A DNA stretch of 64,000 nucleotides from JAFAGX01 sp035623335 (GCA_035623335.1 DASPTQ010000076.1:40414-104413); one strand, 5' to 3'. Positions 48,260 to 58,467 are shown, counted from the stretch's first letter. Program-made: numbers and translations. Notes: generated by a model not told the origin, from the sequence alone.

Positions 48260-50548
48260 CTAATGTCCCTCGGCTATCCCCTTCTCGAGATCATCGGCGG
48301 TCTTGGCGATGGCTCGAGCCACGTTTTCAAGCACCTGGCCCACCATGGGGACTTGACCGCCGGCCTCGTTCCATTTGTCCTGGTCCATGTATTCGCGGAC
48401 CGCCGCCATGGGTCGGGCGCTGTACCCCGAGTAAGCGCCGGGAGCATAAACCTGATTCTTGAACCACGGCCGTTCGGGCAAGCCCCGTTCGGTTAGAAAC
48501 GTCCGCTGAACCGCGATCAGGTCGGTGTTCAAGCTCGCCACGGCCTGGGGCGGCAAGTCGGTGGCCTGGGCTTGCCACTTCGCAAATGCCGCCTGATAGC
48601 GCTCCGCGCTCGCTTTGAGCGACTCGACGCCGTTTTTGAGAGGCGCAAAGTTCAGGAAGGGCGGAACCGGTCTTGCGGGCGGAGGAACGTAAGTCTTGCG
48701 CGGATCGGCCGTCGCCGTGAACACGCCCTCTTCGAGCTCCAAATTACGCTCTGTGGTCTCGTCCTGCTTTTCTTTGAGCAGCTTTTCCAAGTCCTGGACG
48801 TATTTGCCAATCGTCTCGGCCTGCGCTTTGTACTCAAAGGGAATCACTTCGGCATCCGCCAGACGCAGCATCGCGGTTCCCCCGGTCTGAGCCAGGGCGC
48901 GGCCGTAGGAGAAGTCGGTGTCGACGAAGTGCGTGTACCAGTAGAAATCATCATAGATCGAGTGGTAAGCGTCAGCGTCGTTCTCCCCGCCAAAACCGAT
49001 GTTGAGCGAGGAAATTCCAGCGTGATCCTGGAACGCCGTATAGTCGGAGCCGTCGCCCAGGGCATTGATCTTGAGGTCCCGGCTCTTGCGGATTTCATTC
49101 CGCTCCTCGGCGTTGGTGGCGCGGGCGATGCGACGCAGGCGAGCCCGCTCTATTACGGAGATGTGTTTTTCCGGATCCTGAATTTCGCGAGCCGCATCAT
49201 TGATGAAGTGTTCGAGGTCGTGGGTGCCACCCGCACTGAAATAGCCGCGGCCGTTGCTATCCGAGTTGATATAGGCTACGGCGTGTTTTTCCAGTTCGGC
49301 GCCGTGCGTTTCCACCCACTCGGTCGATCCCAGCAGTCCGGGCTCTTCCCCATCCCAGGCGCAATAGACGATGGTGCGCTGCGGGTTCCACCCCTGTTTG
49401 TGCAGTTCCCCCAGCATGCGAGCTTCCTCCAAAACGGCGACCATTCCGGAGATGGGATCGTCGGCCCCGTTGACCCAGGCGTCGTAGTGATTTCCGCGAA
49501 TTACCCACTCCTCCGGCAGCGTGGAACCGCGCAGGGTCGCAATGACATCATTCACCGGTTTCAGATCCCAGTTCGAACTCACCTTCAAATGCACTTTGGC
49601 CGGGCCGGGGCCGACGTGGTAGGTGATCGACAATCCTCCCCGCCAGGACTCGGGAACCACCGGCCCGTGCAGGGCAGAAAGCAAAGGCAGGGCATCTCCC
49701 CAGGAGACGGGAAGGACGGGAATCTTGGTGATGGTCTTCGCCTCTCGGATCGCCAGCCGTTTGGCATCGGAGGTCGCGCCCACCCCGGGGGTGAGCGGGT
49801 CGCCGGGATAATCCGTGTCCATGACGCTGCCGCGTTGTACGCCTTCGCGAGGCCGCCATCCTCCCTTGGGGTACTCATCGCCCTGAACATAGCCGTCGTC
49901 TTGCGGGTCGGAATAAATGATGCAGCCGACGGCTCCATGCTCGGCGGCAACCTTCGGCTTGACACCCCTCCAACCCTGTCCGTAGCGGGCGATGACGATG
50001 GCACCTCGGACGGAAATGCCCAGTCGGTCCAGTTGTTCGTAGTCTTCACGATTTCCGTAGTTCACATAGACCAGGGGCGCGGTTACCTCGCCGTCGATCG
50101 AGTAAGCGTTATAGGTCGGCAACTGTTCGGCGGTTTGACCGGAGGTCGGGTCGATGGCCAGCGGAGGCTCCTGCAACTTGGCGCGGAACTTGGTGGGTTC
50201 CACCAGTTCGACGATGCGCTCCTTCGGGGTGGGAAACAGCACCTGGAAGGTCTCGATGTGCGCGTCGAATCCCCATTGCTCGAACTGGGAGAGGATCCAA
50301 TCGGCATTTTCCTTATCGTAGGGTGAGCCGACGTGATGCGGGCGTGCGGTCAGCCGCTGCATGCTCGCACGCAGGTTCTCGGCTACGATTCCGTCCTGGA
50401 ATTTCTTTTCCCAGGAGCGCTCGATCGCCGAAGATTGCCTGGTGTAACCGGGGAGCACAGGCTCGGCCGGTGCTGTCGACTGCGCCACGGTGTAGGAAGC
50501 CGTGCTCAAGATTAGGAGAGACGCCATGCGAGAACGGGCAGAATTCAA
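48260..50548 (-). CDS. Exported M28 peptidase, glutamate carboxypeptidase II-like
   Basis: 762 residues from a TTG start 5 bases after AGGAGG; an ATG seven codons later is less well placed. A signal peptide (to about 22) is followed by the three-part architecture of human PSMA/transferrin-receptor relatives: a PA domain inserted at about 140-290 (VYVNYGNREDYEQLDRLGIS), the M28 catalytic domain with zinc ligands His (RGNHYDAW), Asp (GADDPISG), Glu (CAWDGEEPGLLGS), Asp (INSDSNGRG) and His (DADAYHSIYDD), and a TFR-type helical dimerisation domain (about 630-762). The family removes C-terminal glutamate or other residues from peptides. An exported amidohydrolase gene lies upstream on the same strand. 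Confidence 0.93.
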   Translation of the reverse strand: MNSARSRMASLLILSTASYTVAQSTAPAEPVLPGYTRQSSAIERSWEKKFQDGIVAENLRASMQRLTARPHHVGSPYDKENADWILSQFEQWGFDAHIETFQVLFPTPKERIVELVEPTKFRAKLQEPPLAIDPTSGQTAEQLPTYNAYSIDGEVTAPLVYVNYGNREDYEQLDRLGISVRGAIVIARYGQGWRGVKPKVAAEHGAVGCIIYSDPQDDGYVQGDEYPKGGWRPREGVQRGSVMDTDYPGDPLTPGVGATSDAKRLAIREAKTITKIPVLPVSWGDALPLLSALHGPVVPESWRGGLSITYHVGPGPAKVHLKVSSNWDLKPVNDVIATLRGSTLPEEWVIRGNHYDAWVNGADDPISGMVAVLEEARMLGELHKQGWNPQRTIVYCAWDGEEPGLLGSTEWVETHGAELEKHAVAYINSDSNGRGYFSAGGTHDLEHFINDAAREIQDPEKHISVIERARLRRIARATNAEERNEIRKSRDLKINALGDGSDYTAFQDHAGISSLNIGFGGENDADAYHSIYDDFYWYTHFVDTDFSYGRALAQTGGTAMLRLADAEVIPFEYKAQAETIGKYVQDLEKLLKEKQDETTERNLELEEGVFTATADPRKTYVPPPARPVPPFLNFAPLKNGVESLKASAERYQAAFAKWQAQATDLPPQAVASLNTDLIAVQRTFLTERGLPERPWFKNQVYAPGAYSGYSARPMAAVREYMDQDKWNEAGGQVPMVGQVLENVARAIAKTADDLEKGIAEGH

Positions 50549-50693
50549 ACGAACCTCCTAGAATGCTGCTATCGATCATCGTTTTCCGCAGACTTCCGTG
50601 CGGTCAGGGCGACAACAAACAGAATCGAGGACGAGAGGCGATTTCTGGGTGAGCGGGCGGCGCGGGCCAAGGACAACGGTCCTGGGCACCATC

Positions 50694-51992
50694 TCACTTA
50701 CGATAGATCACCCCGCTCTTCATCACGAACTTTACCCTCTCTAACACACTGATATCTTTCAGCGGATCACCGGGAACGGCAATCACGTCGGCGAAGTACC
50801 CGGGCTTCAGGGCGCCGATCTCGTCCTGCCATCCCAGTAATTTCGCGCCGTTGATCAGATCGGCGCGCAAGGCGGCGAGCGGGGTCATGCCGGCTTCGAC
50901 CATGAGCACAAATTCCCGGGCTTGGGTGCCGTGGGGAAAAGGCCCGACATCGGAGCCGACGGCCATGGGAACTCCGGCCGCCAGCTGCTTGTGCAACTCC
51001 TCGAGATGCAGATCCAAGAACTCATGCTCCCGGGCGGCGGCGGCCGGGGAAGCAGCATGGTTGGCAAAATATTCGAAGATGGTGAGCGTAGGTACGGCAA
51101 AGATCTGCTTTTCGCGCATCAACCCCATGGTCTCGTCGCTCAGCTGAACCGCATGATCGATCGAGGCCACCCCCGCTTGTGCCGCGTATAAGGCTCCCGG
51201 CTCGCCCGTAGCATGGACCGCAACTCTTTTGCCCGCGCGCGCCGTCTCCCCGACGGCGGCGGCGAGTTCGGCCTCGGTGTACTGGTATGGGGTGAAGAGC
51301 CGGCTGAGACGAACCCTATCCGGTCCGGTTTCATACATCTTGATGAAATCCGCGCCCTCTTTCAGCTGCTGGCGAATCACTTCGATCAGTTCGGGAATGC
51401 TATTGGCATAGGTAGCGTTCGAAAGCACATGCTGGGCTGGATTGTAGTGAATGGCGTCCTCGTGGCCACCGAGAATGTCTACGGCGTTCCCGCTAATGCG
51501 CAGCCGCGGCCCGGGAACGGTTCCCTGATCGATGGCGTTGCGCACCGCAGTATCGGCGGACCCGGCACCTTCGGTTCCCATGTCGCGCTCGGCGGTAAAG
51601 CCAGCCATCAAGTCGTCGCGAGCTTGAAGAACGGCGGTAATGGTGCGCTGGGGAACCGATTCTTCTACCGTCTGTAGGTCTTCTGCGCCGGGGTGCAGAA
51701 ACAAGTGAACGTGCGCGTCAATCAGGCCCGGCATCAGGGTGGCGTCCCCGAGGTCGATCATCGGTACGCCCGGAGGGTGGGCAACGGAAGGACCTACTTC
51801 CCGGATGCGGTCGCCCTCGACCAGAACCTCGCCAGGCGTGAGGATTTTCCCGCCCTCAATGTCGAGCACCCGCGAGGCATGCAGGACGAGCGATGCTGTG
51901 GGATGCTCCTGAGGCTGAGCTGTGCCCGGGGAGGAACTAACAGCAAGAAAAAACGTGACGCTGACAAGAACGCGACCGAGCTTGATGTCCAT
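50694..51992 (-). CDS. Exported metal-dependent amidohydrolase (imidazolonepropionase/prolidase-like)
   Basis: 432 residues. The ATG at 51992 gives a signal peptide (MDIKLGRVLVSVTFFLAVSS, cleavage near GTAQ). Amidohydrolase-superfamily landmarks: LMPGLIDAHVHLFLHPG (first metal pair), KMYETGPDR with the Lys, AVHATGEPG and SIDHAVQL (His ligands), MAVGSDVGPFPHG (catalytic Asp), and the C-terminal GALKPGYFADVIAVPGDP closing the small beta domain. This group hydrolyses cyclic amides or Xaa-Pro dipeptides. It is divergent from the S15-type hydrolase (187 bp apart) and upstream of the M28 peptidase, consistent with periplasmic peptide breakdown. Confidence 0.92.
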   Translation of the reverse strand: MDIKLGRVLVSVTFFLAVSSSPGTAQPQEHPTASLVLHASRVLDIEGGKILTPGEVLVEGDRIREVGPSVAHPPGVPMIDLGDATLMPGLIDAHVHLFLHPGAEDLQTVEESVPQRTITAVLQARDDLMAGFTAERDMGTEGAGSADTAVRNAIDQGTVPGPRLRISGNAVDILGGHEDAIHYNPAQHVLSNATYANSIPELIEVIRQQLKEGADFIKMYETGPDRVRLSRLFTPYQYTEAELAAAVGETARAGKRVAVHATGEPGALYAAQAGVASIDHAVQLSDETMGLMREKQIFAVPTLTIFEYFANHAASPAAAAREHEFLDLHLEELHKQLAAGVPMAVGSDVGPFPHGTQAREFVLMVEAGMTPLAALRADLINGAKLLGWQDEIGALKPGYFADVIAVPGDPLKDISVLERVKFVMKSGVIYRK

Positions 51993-52179
51993 GTCGCAGC
52001 GATGGTACCACCTTCTCTCCAATCGGCGGAACTCTCGGGTCGCTTTGGTCTCCCTTCCGCAACCACACGCCCTCCCTCCACCTCACCCGCACGCTGGCGA
52101 CACGATCTGCCATCGCTCGCCGGCACCACCTGCAGTTTCCTCGGCCTGCGTGGGATTGATATACTTCGCGCCTCGGATC

Positions 52180-54105
52180 ATGGCGATGAGGGGAAGGCGC
52201 GTGCGTCGATCGAACCTGCATTTTGTGCTGCCTTTGCTCCTGTTGACCTCTGCCGTCGCTCCACCGGTGGCGCAGGAGACTCCTCCACCACCCGGATCGG
52301 GGAAGGCCCCCTTTCATCTGCACGAAGTCATGGTACCGATGCGCGACGGGGTTCGTCTCGAAACCGTCATTCTCACGCCCGTAGATCAGCAGGGTCCACT
52401 CCCCATCCTGTTTCGGCGCACACCCTATGGGGTTCCCGATCAACCTCCGGCGCAGATACCCTCGTCGCTGAAGGAACTTGTGCAAGACGGCTATATTTTC
52501 GTCCTGCAAAACCTGCGCGGACGCTTCCAATCGGAAGGCATCTTCCGTCTCTCCTCCTGGGTCGACATCGGCGACCCCAAGGCCACCAACGAGACCACCG
52601 ATGCCTACGACTCCATCGACTGGCTGGTGAAGAACGTCCCGAACAACAACGGAAAAGTCGGCATGTACGGCGTCTCGTATGAGGGACTGACCACCGCCAT
52701 GACGCTGCTTCACCCCCACCCCGCGCTCAGGGCCATTAGCGAGCAGGCCGCCCCGGTTGATCAGTGGATGAATGACGACATGCACCGCTATGGAGCCTTG
52801 CGCGAGAGTTACGACTTCGAATACTCCGTGATGGAGCAAGCCGACAAAGACAAAAATGCCCATTTCCCCTTCGAGACCTACGACACCTATCAGTGGTATC
52901 TCGAACTCGGGCCGCTCTCCAACATCAACGCGAAATATCTTCACGGTTCCATTCCCTATTGGAATTCGACCGTCGACCATCCCGACTACGACGAGTTCTG
53001 GAAGAAAGAGGCGTGGGTGAACCAACTTCACGCCTCGACCGTACCGAATCTGAATGTCGCCGGCTTTGCGGATCAGGAAGATCCTTGGGGACCCTGGCAG
53101 ATTTTTCGCCATGCCGAAGAGAACGATCCGGATCACACCAATTTCATCGTGGCTGGTCCCTGGTATCACGGTGAGTGGCAAAGTCCCAAGGGCGAGGCCA
53201 TCGGCCTGGTTTCCTTCGCCGGCCATGAAACCGCACGCGAGTTCCGCGAAACCATCGAAGCGCCCTTCTTCCGCTATTTTCTCCACGGTAAGGGCAACAA
53301 GCCGGCGTGGCAGGCGAGCACCTTTCAGAGTGGATCGAATACCTGGCGAACCTACGCCGTCTGGCCTCCGCCCGAAGCCCAGCCCACCAAGCTCTACTTG
53401 CACCTCGATGGCAGCCTTTCCTTCACCCCTCCCGACACGTCTACCGGCGAAACCTCTTACCGGGAATACGTTTCCGACCCCGCCAATCCGGTGCCGTATC
53501 GCCAACGACCCATCTCCCCCACCTATCCCGGAGGCGACTGGCGTACCTGGGAAGTGGCCGATCAGCGCTTCGTCGATCACCGGACCGACGTGTTGTCTTT
53601 CCTCACCCAGCCGCTCGACCACGAACTCACCATCACAGGTCCGCTCGCGGCCGATCTTTACGCCTCTACCTCCGGTACCGACAGCGATTTTGTGGTGAAG
53701 TTAATCGATGTCTATCCGCAGAACGCACAGAAAAACGACTGGAACCCTGAGAATGGTCCCAAGCCGGGCCAATACACCCCATCGCTCAATGGTTACGAAC
53801 TACCGATCGCCATGGAAGTGCGCCGCGGCCGCTATCTCGCGAGTTACGAGAAGCCGCATCCCCTCACGCCCAATCAGCCCATCGAGTGGAACATCCCTCT
53901 GCGCGATCACGATCACGTCTTCCTCAAAGGACATCGCATCATGGTGCAGATTCAATCGACCTGGTTCCCGGTGATCGACCGCAATCCGCAGAAGTTCGTG
54001 CCCAGCATTTACCAGGCCGCGGCCTCGGATTTCGTGGCCGCTAGGCAGAGGATCTACTGCTCCCGGGATTTGCCGTCGCATCTCGTGCTGCCCATCGTGC
54101 CCTAA
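52180..54105 (+). CDS. CocE/NonD family hydrolase (S15 X-Pro dipeptidyl-peptidase type), exported
   Basis: 641 residues, start at MAMRGRRVRRSN giving a signal peptide with hydrophobic core FVLPLLLLTSAVA. The frame open upstream to 51922 overlaps the divergent gene and is not used. The alpha/beta-hydrolase part has RDGVRLETVILTP, the nucleophile in GMYGVSYEGLT (Ser), the acid in FADQEDPWG (Asp) and the base in GPWYHGEW (His), the order seen in CocE and glutaryl-7-ACA acylases. The C-terminal beta-sandwich (about 430-641) has LTITGPLAADLYASTSGTDS and the final HLVLPIVP. Substrates could be acylated amino acids, esters or Xaa-Pro peptides. Confidence 0.92.
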   Translation: MAMRGRRVRRSNLHFVLPLLLLTSAVAPPVAQETPPPPGSGKAPFHLHEVMVPMRDGVRLETVILTPVDQQGPLPILFRRTPYGVPDQPPAQIPSSLKELVQDGYIFVLQNLRGRFQSEGIFRLSSWVDIGDPKATNETTDAYDSIDWLVKNVPNNNGKVGMYGVSYEGLTTAMTLLHPHPALRAISEQAAPVDQWMNDDMHRYGALRESYDFEYSVMEQADKDKNAHFPFETYDTYQWYLELGPLSNINAKYLHGSIPYWNSTVDHPDYDEFWKKEAWVNQLHASTVPNLNVAGFADQEDPWGPWQIFRHAEENDPDHTNFIVAGPWYHGEWQSPKGEAIGLVSFAGHETAREFRETIEAPFFRYFLHGKGNKPAWQASTFQSGSNTWRTYAVWPPPEAQPTKLYLHLDGSLSFTPPDTSTGETSYREYVSDPANPVPYRQRPISPTYPGGDWRTWEVADQRFVDHRTDVLSFLTQPLDHELTITGPLAADLYASTSGTDSDFVVKLIDVYPQNAQKNDWNPENGPKPGQYTPSLNGYELPIAMEVRRGRYLASYEKPHPLTPNQPIEWNIPLRDHDHVFLKGHRIMVQIQSTWFPVIDRNPQKFVPSIYQAAASDFVAARQRIYCSRDLPSHLVLPIVP

Positions 54106-54262
54106 CCCGCCTGCGTCTGCTGCCTGCCCCTGATTTCTACTTGCGATCCCGAGCGGTTCCGTGCGGAGTCTCTCCCGCTTGCCGGCGGGCGCAGAGGGCA
54201 GGTCCGATGCCGGGATTCGCGGTTGTTCGCGGATGGAAATCCAGCGGGTCGGTCGACGGCGA

Positions 54263-55303
54263 TCAGTTGGGAGCGGGCTCCGACGCCGAAGCGGAGGCGC
54301 CACTGGCGGCGAATCGGTTGGGTTGCGGACGATACCCATCCCGGGTGCGGATGTGATAGTTCTTCAAGCGCTCGCCCGTAAGTTTGACCGTGATGGCACG
54401 CCAGCCGCCATTCGGATTGGGTTGGGGGTAGTAGCTCAAAGAATAGAGATGCGCCAAGTCATCGCGGATGGAAGCAAAGGCTCGTCTTTCGTCGCGCCAG
54501 CTCTTGGCAAAATAGGCCTTGCCGCCGGTCGCCGCCGTCATGCGCTCAAACACCGTCGTCGAGACGGGCTCCAGCTTGGCTTGCTGGGTGCTGATCATGT
54601 ACACGGGGATTCCCGTCGATTGCGCCAACTCGGCGACGTCTTCGGGAGGCACCATGCTGGCATTGTCCGGACCGTTCGAAAAGACAACCACCACTTTGCG
54701 ACCGGTAAACTTCGCGGCATCCTTCAAAGTCAACAGCAGGCAGTTGTAGAGGGCGGCATCGTCCCCCGCCACGGTCGTCCGCACTCCGCGTAACAACAGC
54801 GAGCGATCGGCCGTTAGGGGAGTCGCCCGCAAGAGATTGCGGCTATAGGAATAAAAAGCAACCTTGTCGGCAGTCTCGAGCGAGCGCACAAAGTCGGCGA
54901 TGGCGTCCTGGGCAAACACAAAGCCGCGATACATGTAGTTGCTGGTATCGAAGAGGATGAAAACGTCTGCCCCGGCGACCAGGGAGCCGAGCACCGAGGC
55001 GTCCGTCGCGGCCGGTGTCGAGGCGGCTTTGCCGTCGCTCGGAGCAATATCCACCACCCTGCGAGTCGCCTCGTTGCCTTCGGCGAAGGTTGCTATTCTC
55101 TGTACAATGCCATCTTCGGTAACGGTAAAATCTTGGGGGCGAAGCCCGGTGACGTAATCCCCTTTGTTGTCCGTGACGGCCACATTCAACTGCACCATGT
55201 CCACGATGACGTGGATATGCGGTTCGCTTTCCTGTGCCTGGGTCCTAAAGCTCCAGCCTAGTACGAGCAGACACCCCAGAACGAGAAAATAGGTCCTTGA
55301 CAT
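54263..55303 (-). CDS. Secreted VWFA-related protein (acidobacterial type)
   Basis: 346 residues. The ATG at 55303 has GGGAGAA upstream and a signal peptide (MSRTYFLVLGCLLVLGWSF, cleavage after TQA). An N-terminal beta domain (HVIVDMVQLNVAVTDNKGDY, then GLRPQDFTVTEDG) is followed by a von Willebrand A domain (about 120-300) with FILFDTSNYMYR as the metal site and VVVVFSNGPDNAS. This two-part layout is the acidobacterial VWFA-related family, of unknown function, often involved in adhesion-like contacts. It is downstream of, and probably co-transcribed with, the 1033-residue secreted protein (62 bp apart). Confidence 0.88.
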   Translation of the reverse strand: MSRTYFLVLGCLLVLGWSFRTQAQESEPHIHVIVDMVQLNVAVTDNKGDYVTGLRPQDFTVTEDGIVQRIATFAEGNEATRRVVDIAPSDGKAASTPAATDASVLGSLVAGADVFILFDTSNYMYRGFVFAQDAIADFVRSLETADKVAFYSYSRNLLRATPLTADRSLLLRGVRTTVAGDDAALYNCLLLTLKDAAKFTGRKVVVVFSNGPDNASMVPPEDVAELAQSTGIPVYMISTQQAKLEPVSTTVFERMTAATGGKAYFAKSWRDERRAFASIRDDLAHLYSLSYYPQPNPNGGWRAITVKLTGERLKNYHIRTRDGYRPQPNRFAASGASASASEPAPN

Positions 55304-55365
55304 AAAGCCGTTCTCCCAACCTTGTTTGCTGCTGTTCCCACCGATCCCACCCTCGAACCCTCCGC

Positions 55366-58300
55366 TCACAGGCCGCCCTTGGGTAACACTGCGATCTTTC
55401 CTTGGCGAAACTCCTCGCCGGTTTCCTGCAAGGCACGAAGAATAGCCGCCCAATCCTCAAAGTCGGTGGCAAAGATCTTCTCCACCATGCGGCGGGTGAG
55501 TTCGGGGGCCATGCGATTCATCATCACCGGGGAATACCCTGACTCATCGAGCAAGCGCGCCCAGTAGAGATTATTGGAATCCCAGGTCTCGGCCAACAGG
55601 CGGCTGGAATAGCCCTCAAAAGCGGGAAATGGTCTCACATTCAACAACTCGCGTGCGTACGTCTGGGCCAGGATTGGATGAGGCACTCCGAAATCCTCGG
55701 ATAACCGCTCCCAACTCACTTCCTGAGGATGGGAACGGCAAAGGGCTTCCAGTTCCTGATTGGCCGGACCCACCGCTGCCGCGGTCTGCGGATAGCGGCG
55801 GCGAAACTCCGCCGCCAGGTAAAACGTATCGGCCGGCGCAACCTCCACCGACACCTCCTTTAGCTGTCCCGCACGCACGCTCTGCTCCACTCGTTCTAGC
55901 TGCTGCGGCGTGATCCGCTCGGCAAGAATCTCCCTGGTTTGGCTCTGCAGTTCGGGCTGGTTTTGCGCCGCCTGGAGCAACTCCTCACCCGCCCGCTGAT
56001 AGAGGGCGATGGCATGCAGTTCATCGCGGCTTACTCCCCACCAACGCGGCAGCGTGGAATTTACCAGCAGCCCGGGGACCAGTTCTCTCCAGATCAGGGC
56101 TTGCACGTTCTCCGGAGTGATGAAGTCCTGTTCCGCGTTGGCCAGTACGTAGGGCAAGTCGGCGAGTGAGCCGACCAAATGGGCCCCGCCACCGGCCGGG
56201 GAACCTTCTCCGAACAACAAGGGAGCCTGCCAGACGCGCTCGACTCCCGCCACCGTGTCTCCGGAGAAGTCATGGGAGCGAACGAACAGCGGATTGTGAT
56301 GCAGCACCTGTGCCCCCGGAGGCTCGTAATAGGCGTAGTTCAGACCCACCAGGGTGTCGCGGAAGAAGGGAGTGAGCTGGCCACGCGCTTGCTCCAATTG
56401 TTCCGGCGAAGCCTGCGACTTTAGCAGCTTGGTAAAGTCGGTTCGCATTTCGAGGTCCGTGTGACGGTTGTTGTAAATGCCCGCCGCCCATTCCGTTCTC
56501 TCGCCGCTGGTGAAGATCGGTCGCGGCATCTCAAATTCTCCCAGCTCCCGCGCTTGGGGCAGAAGAGTCTTGCCTTCGGCCTTGCCTTGCCCGATCTCCT
56601 TCAAGCCGTCGCCGAGGGTCCAGATGGTGTCGAGCGAAACCAGGCGTTGTGCTTCCATGGCGGCGCGAATCCGCGTGGCCAGTTCTTCATGCATCTGTTG
56701 GCCTTCGGGAGTCGACTGCCGAGGACCCGCCAGCAACTCGATGATCTCGTCTTGGGAGGCGCTCGCCTTTCCGGTTGCGGCCAGGAGTACCTGCCGCAGC
56801 GAATCCCATCCTCCATCGAACAGCTGGGTCGCCGAGTGAATGTTGGTTAAAGGTTGAATGACTCGCTGCCAGGAATCGTTCAAGGAGGCGCGCGGTATCT
56901 GCTCTTGGCGCGCCAAGATCTGCCAAATTCCGATGTTGGCCTGGAAGATCCCCATGGCGTTGCCGCGCAGCGTGTGGTTGGAGATTTTGTCCAGTTCGTC
57001 GGCGGCATTCAAGAAGCGCACAATCGACTGATCATTGAGCTCGGGAAATTCGGAAAAGATCAAATATTGATTGCTGTACTGTGCGAACTTACTGGCCATC
57101 AGCCGCGCAGTTTGCGGACTCAAGCGCTCGCCCGGCGCCCGTCGGCTGTCCAGTTCGCTCAGCGTGAGATAGATTTGCACCGGTCCCGCCTCGCTCTCCA
57201 CCCGGGAAAGGGCGACCATGGCTTCGAGTAGTTGTTCGGGATCGTTCCAGTGATTGGCGCGCTTGGCCCATTCGCGAATGATCTTGGAGTCCGTCTTTTG
57301 GTTCAGGATCTGCTTCCAAACCTCCAGATTTCCGGGGACATGAGGCTTGCCGTCAGAATCCCACTGCAGACGGGTAAACAGCATCAGCAGACTCGGCGCC
57401 GGGCGAAATACCGGCCGCGCGGCATCGGAGGAAGGATCCGGTTCCCGTAACGCCTGATACAGGCGGCGCAGGCGCCGGGGCTCGGTCAAATGGGCTTGCT
57501 GGGACGGATTGACGCGGGATAGAGCGTCATAATAGGCCGCCAGCCAAGCTCGGTCCTTGGACACAACACGAAAAACGAACTCTCCCGGCGCTGCCGGACT
57601 TGCCCCCACCAGGTCCTTCCAGCCGGATTGCGCCGGGGCCCCGCCGGGAACAATCACGTGTCCCGAGCGAACCCGGATCTGATCGCCATAGAAATCGAGA
57701 ACCGCTGCATAGGGAAGCAGTTTCTCGAGCCCAGGATTTTCGAGCAAAGCGGCGCTGGTTTCACCGTCCATGCGCGTCATAGCCCAGTAGAGGTGAGCCA
57801 AAAGGGGGTCCCGAAGAAGCGCATCGAGCAGGTTGTCGTCCTTCCCAGCCTCTCGGCTGGCCGCCACCCATTGGCTGGTCCCGAAAAGCACCGGCACACG
57901 CGCGGAAGGAAACGGATAGGAGAAGGCTTCGCCTCCCTCGAGCGTTTCCTCAAGCTCAGGCAGAGGGAAACCCGAGTCCACGGTCAGAAAGGCTCGATCC
58001 GGATCGGAGGTCACGAGCGAGGTCGTCTTTCGTCCGCACTCTTGGCGGACGCGGTATCCCAGAATGTGCAGCAGCGGGCGGGCTTCTTCGCAACTCGAGA
58101 CCCGAATCACACCTTCCGGTCCGGCCAAAGCCGCCAATTCCCTTGCCTGATCGACGTACCGTATCAGCAGGATGAGAAACTCGGTCTGGCGGCCTTTGGT
58201 GGGAGAGCCTTCATAGCCTTGCGCGAACACGTTGCGAGCCAGCAGGGGCAGGATTTCCTCAGGCGAGATCTTCTGGCTAATGCCAGCCATGCGAAAGAAG

Positions 58301-58467
58301 GAGCGGAGCGGACCCGGAATAACGATATCGGACCTCGAAGGCCGGGCCTGACCGGAGACCGTCGAGTTGGCAGGGGGGGGCGAATTCGAGGCATTTTGGG
58401 CGAAGCAGAAGCCGGCTGACAAACAGAGAACCGCAAGCACACTGTGACGGAGAAGAGGAGATTTCAT
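55366..58467 (-). CDS. Large secreted protein of unknown function
   Basis: 1033 residues with a clear signal peptide (MKSPLLRHSVLAVLCLSAGF, cleavage after FAQ). The rest is mostly helical, with Ala/Leu/Glu-rich stretches (QARELAALAGPEG, LEQARGQLTPFFRDTL, RAGEELLQAAQNQPELQSQT) and no transmembrane segments, cysteine pattern, catalytic motif or repeat that I recognise. Segments such as SGHVIVPGGAPAQSGWKDLV and FVFRVVSKDRAWLAAYYDAL (about 285-320) are conserved-looking beta or mixed parts. It shares an operon with the VWFA protein. It has the size and makeup of an acidobacterial lineage-specific envelope or secreted scaffold protein. I do not assign a function. Confidence 0.75.
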   Translation of the reverse strand: MKSPLLRHSVLAVLCLSAGFCFAQNASNSPPPANSTVSGQARPSRSDIVIPGPLRSFFRMAGISQKISPEEILPLLARNVFAQGYEGSPTKGRQTEFLILLIRYVDQARELAALAGPEGVIRVSSCEEARPLLHILGYRVRQECGRKTTSLVTSDPDRAFLTVDSGFPLPELEETLEGGEAFSYPFPSARVPVLFGTSQWVAASREAGKDDNLLDALLRDPLLAHLYWAMTRMDGETSAALLENPGLEKLLPYAAVLDFYGDQIRVRSGHVIVPGGAPAQSGWKDLVGASPAAPGEFVFRVVSKDRAWLAAYYDALSRVNPSQQAHLTEPRRLRRLYQALREPDPSSDAARPVFRPAPSLLMLFTRLQWDSDGKPHVPGNLEVWKQILNQKTDSKIIREWAKRANHWNDPEQLLEAMVALSRVESEAGPVQIYLTLSELDSRRAPGERLSPQTARLMASKFAQYSNQYLIFSEFPELNDQSIVRFLNAADELDKISNHTLRGNAMGIFQANIGIWQILARQEQIPRASLNDSWQRVIQPLTNIHSATQLFDGGWDSLRQVLLAATGKASASQDEIIELLAGPRQSTPEGQQMHEELATRIRAAMEAQRLVSLDTIWTLGDGLKEIGQGKAEGKTLLPQARELGEFEMPRPIFTSGERTEWAAGIYNNRHTDLEMRTDFTKLLKSQASPEQLEQARGQLTPFFRDTLVGLNYAYYEPPGAQVLHHNPLFVRSHDFSGDTVAGVERVWQAPLLFGEGSPAGGGAHLVGSLADLPYVLANAEQDFITPENVQALIWRELVPGLLVNSTLPRWWGVSRDELHAIALYQRAGEELLQAAQNQPELQSQTREILAERITPQQLERVEQSVRAGQLKEVSVEVAPADTFYLAAEFRRRYPQTAAAVGPANQELEALCRSHPQEVSWERLSEDFGVPHPILAQTYARELLNVRPFPAFEGYSSRLLAETWDSNNLYWARLLDESGYSPVMMNRMAPELTRRMVEKIFATDFEDWAAILRALQETGEEFRQGKIAVLPKGGL

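Noticed and set aside
48572..50326. 584-codon plus-strand open frame across the M28 peptidase gene
   Set aside because: Antisense shadow of a gene with all five zinc ligands.
51937..53622. 561-codon minus-strand open frame across the S15/CocE gene
   Set aside because: Antisense to a gene with full catalytic motifs; no domain or signal of its own.
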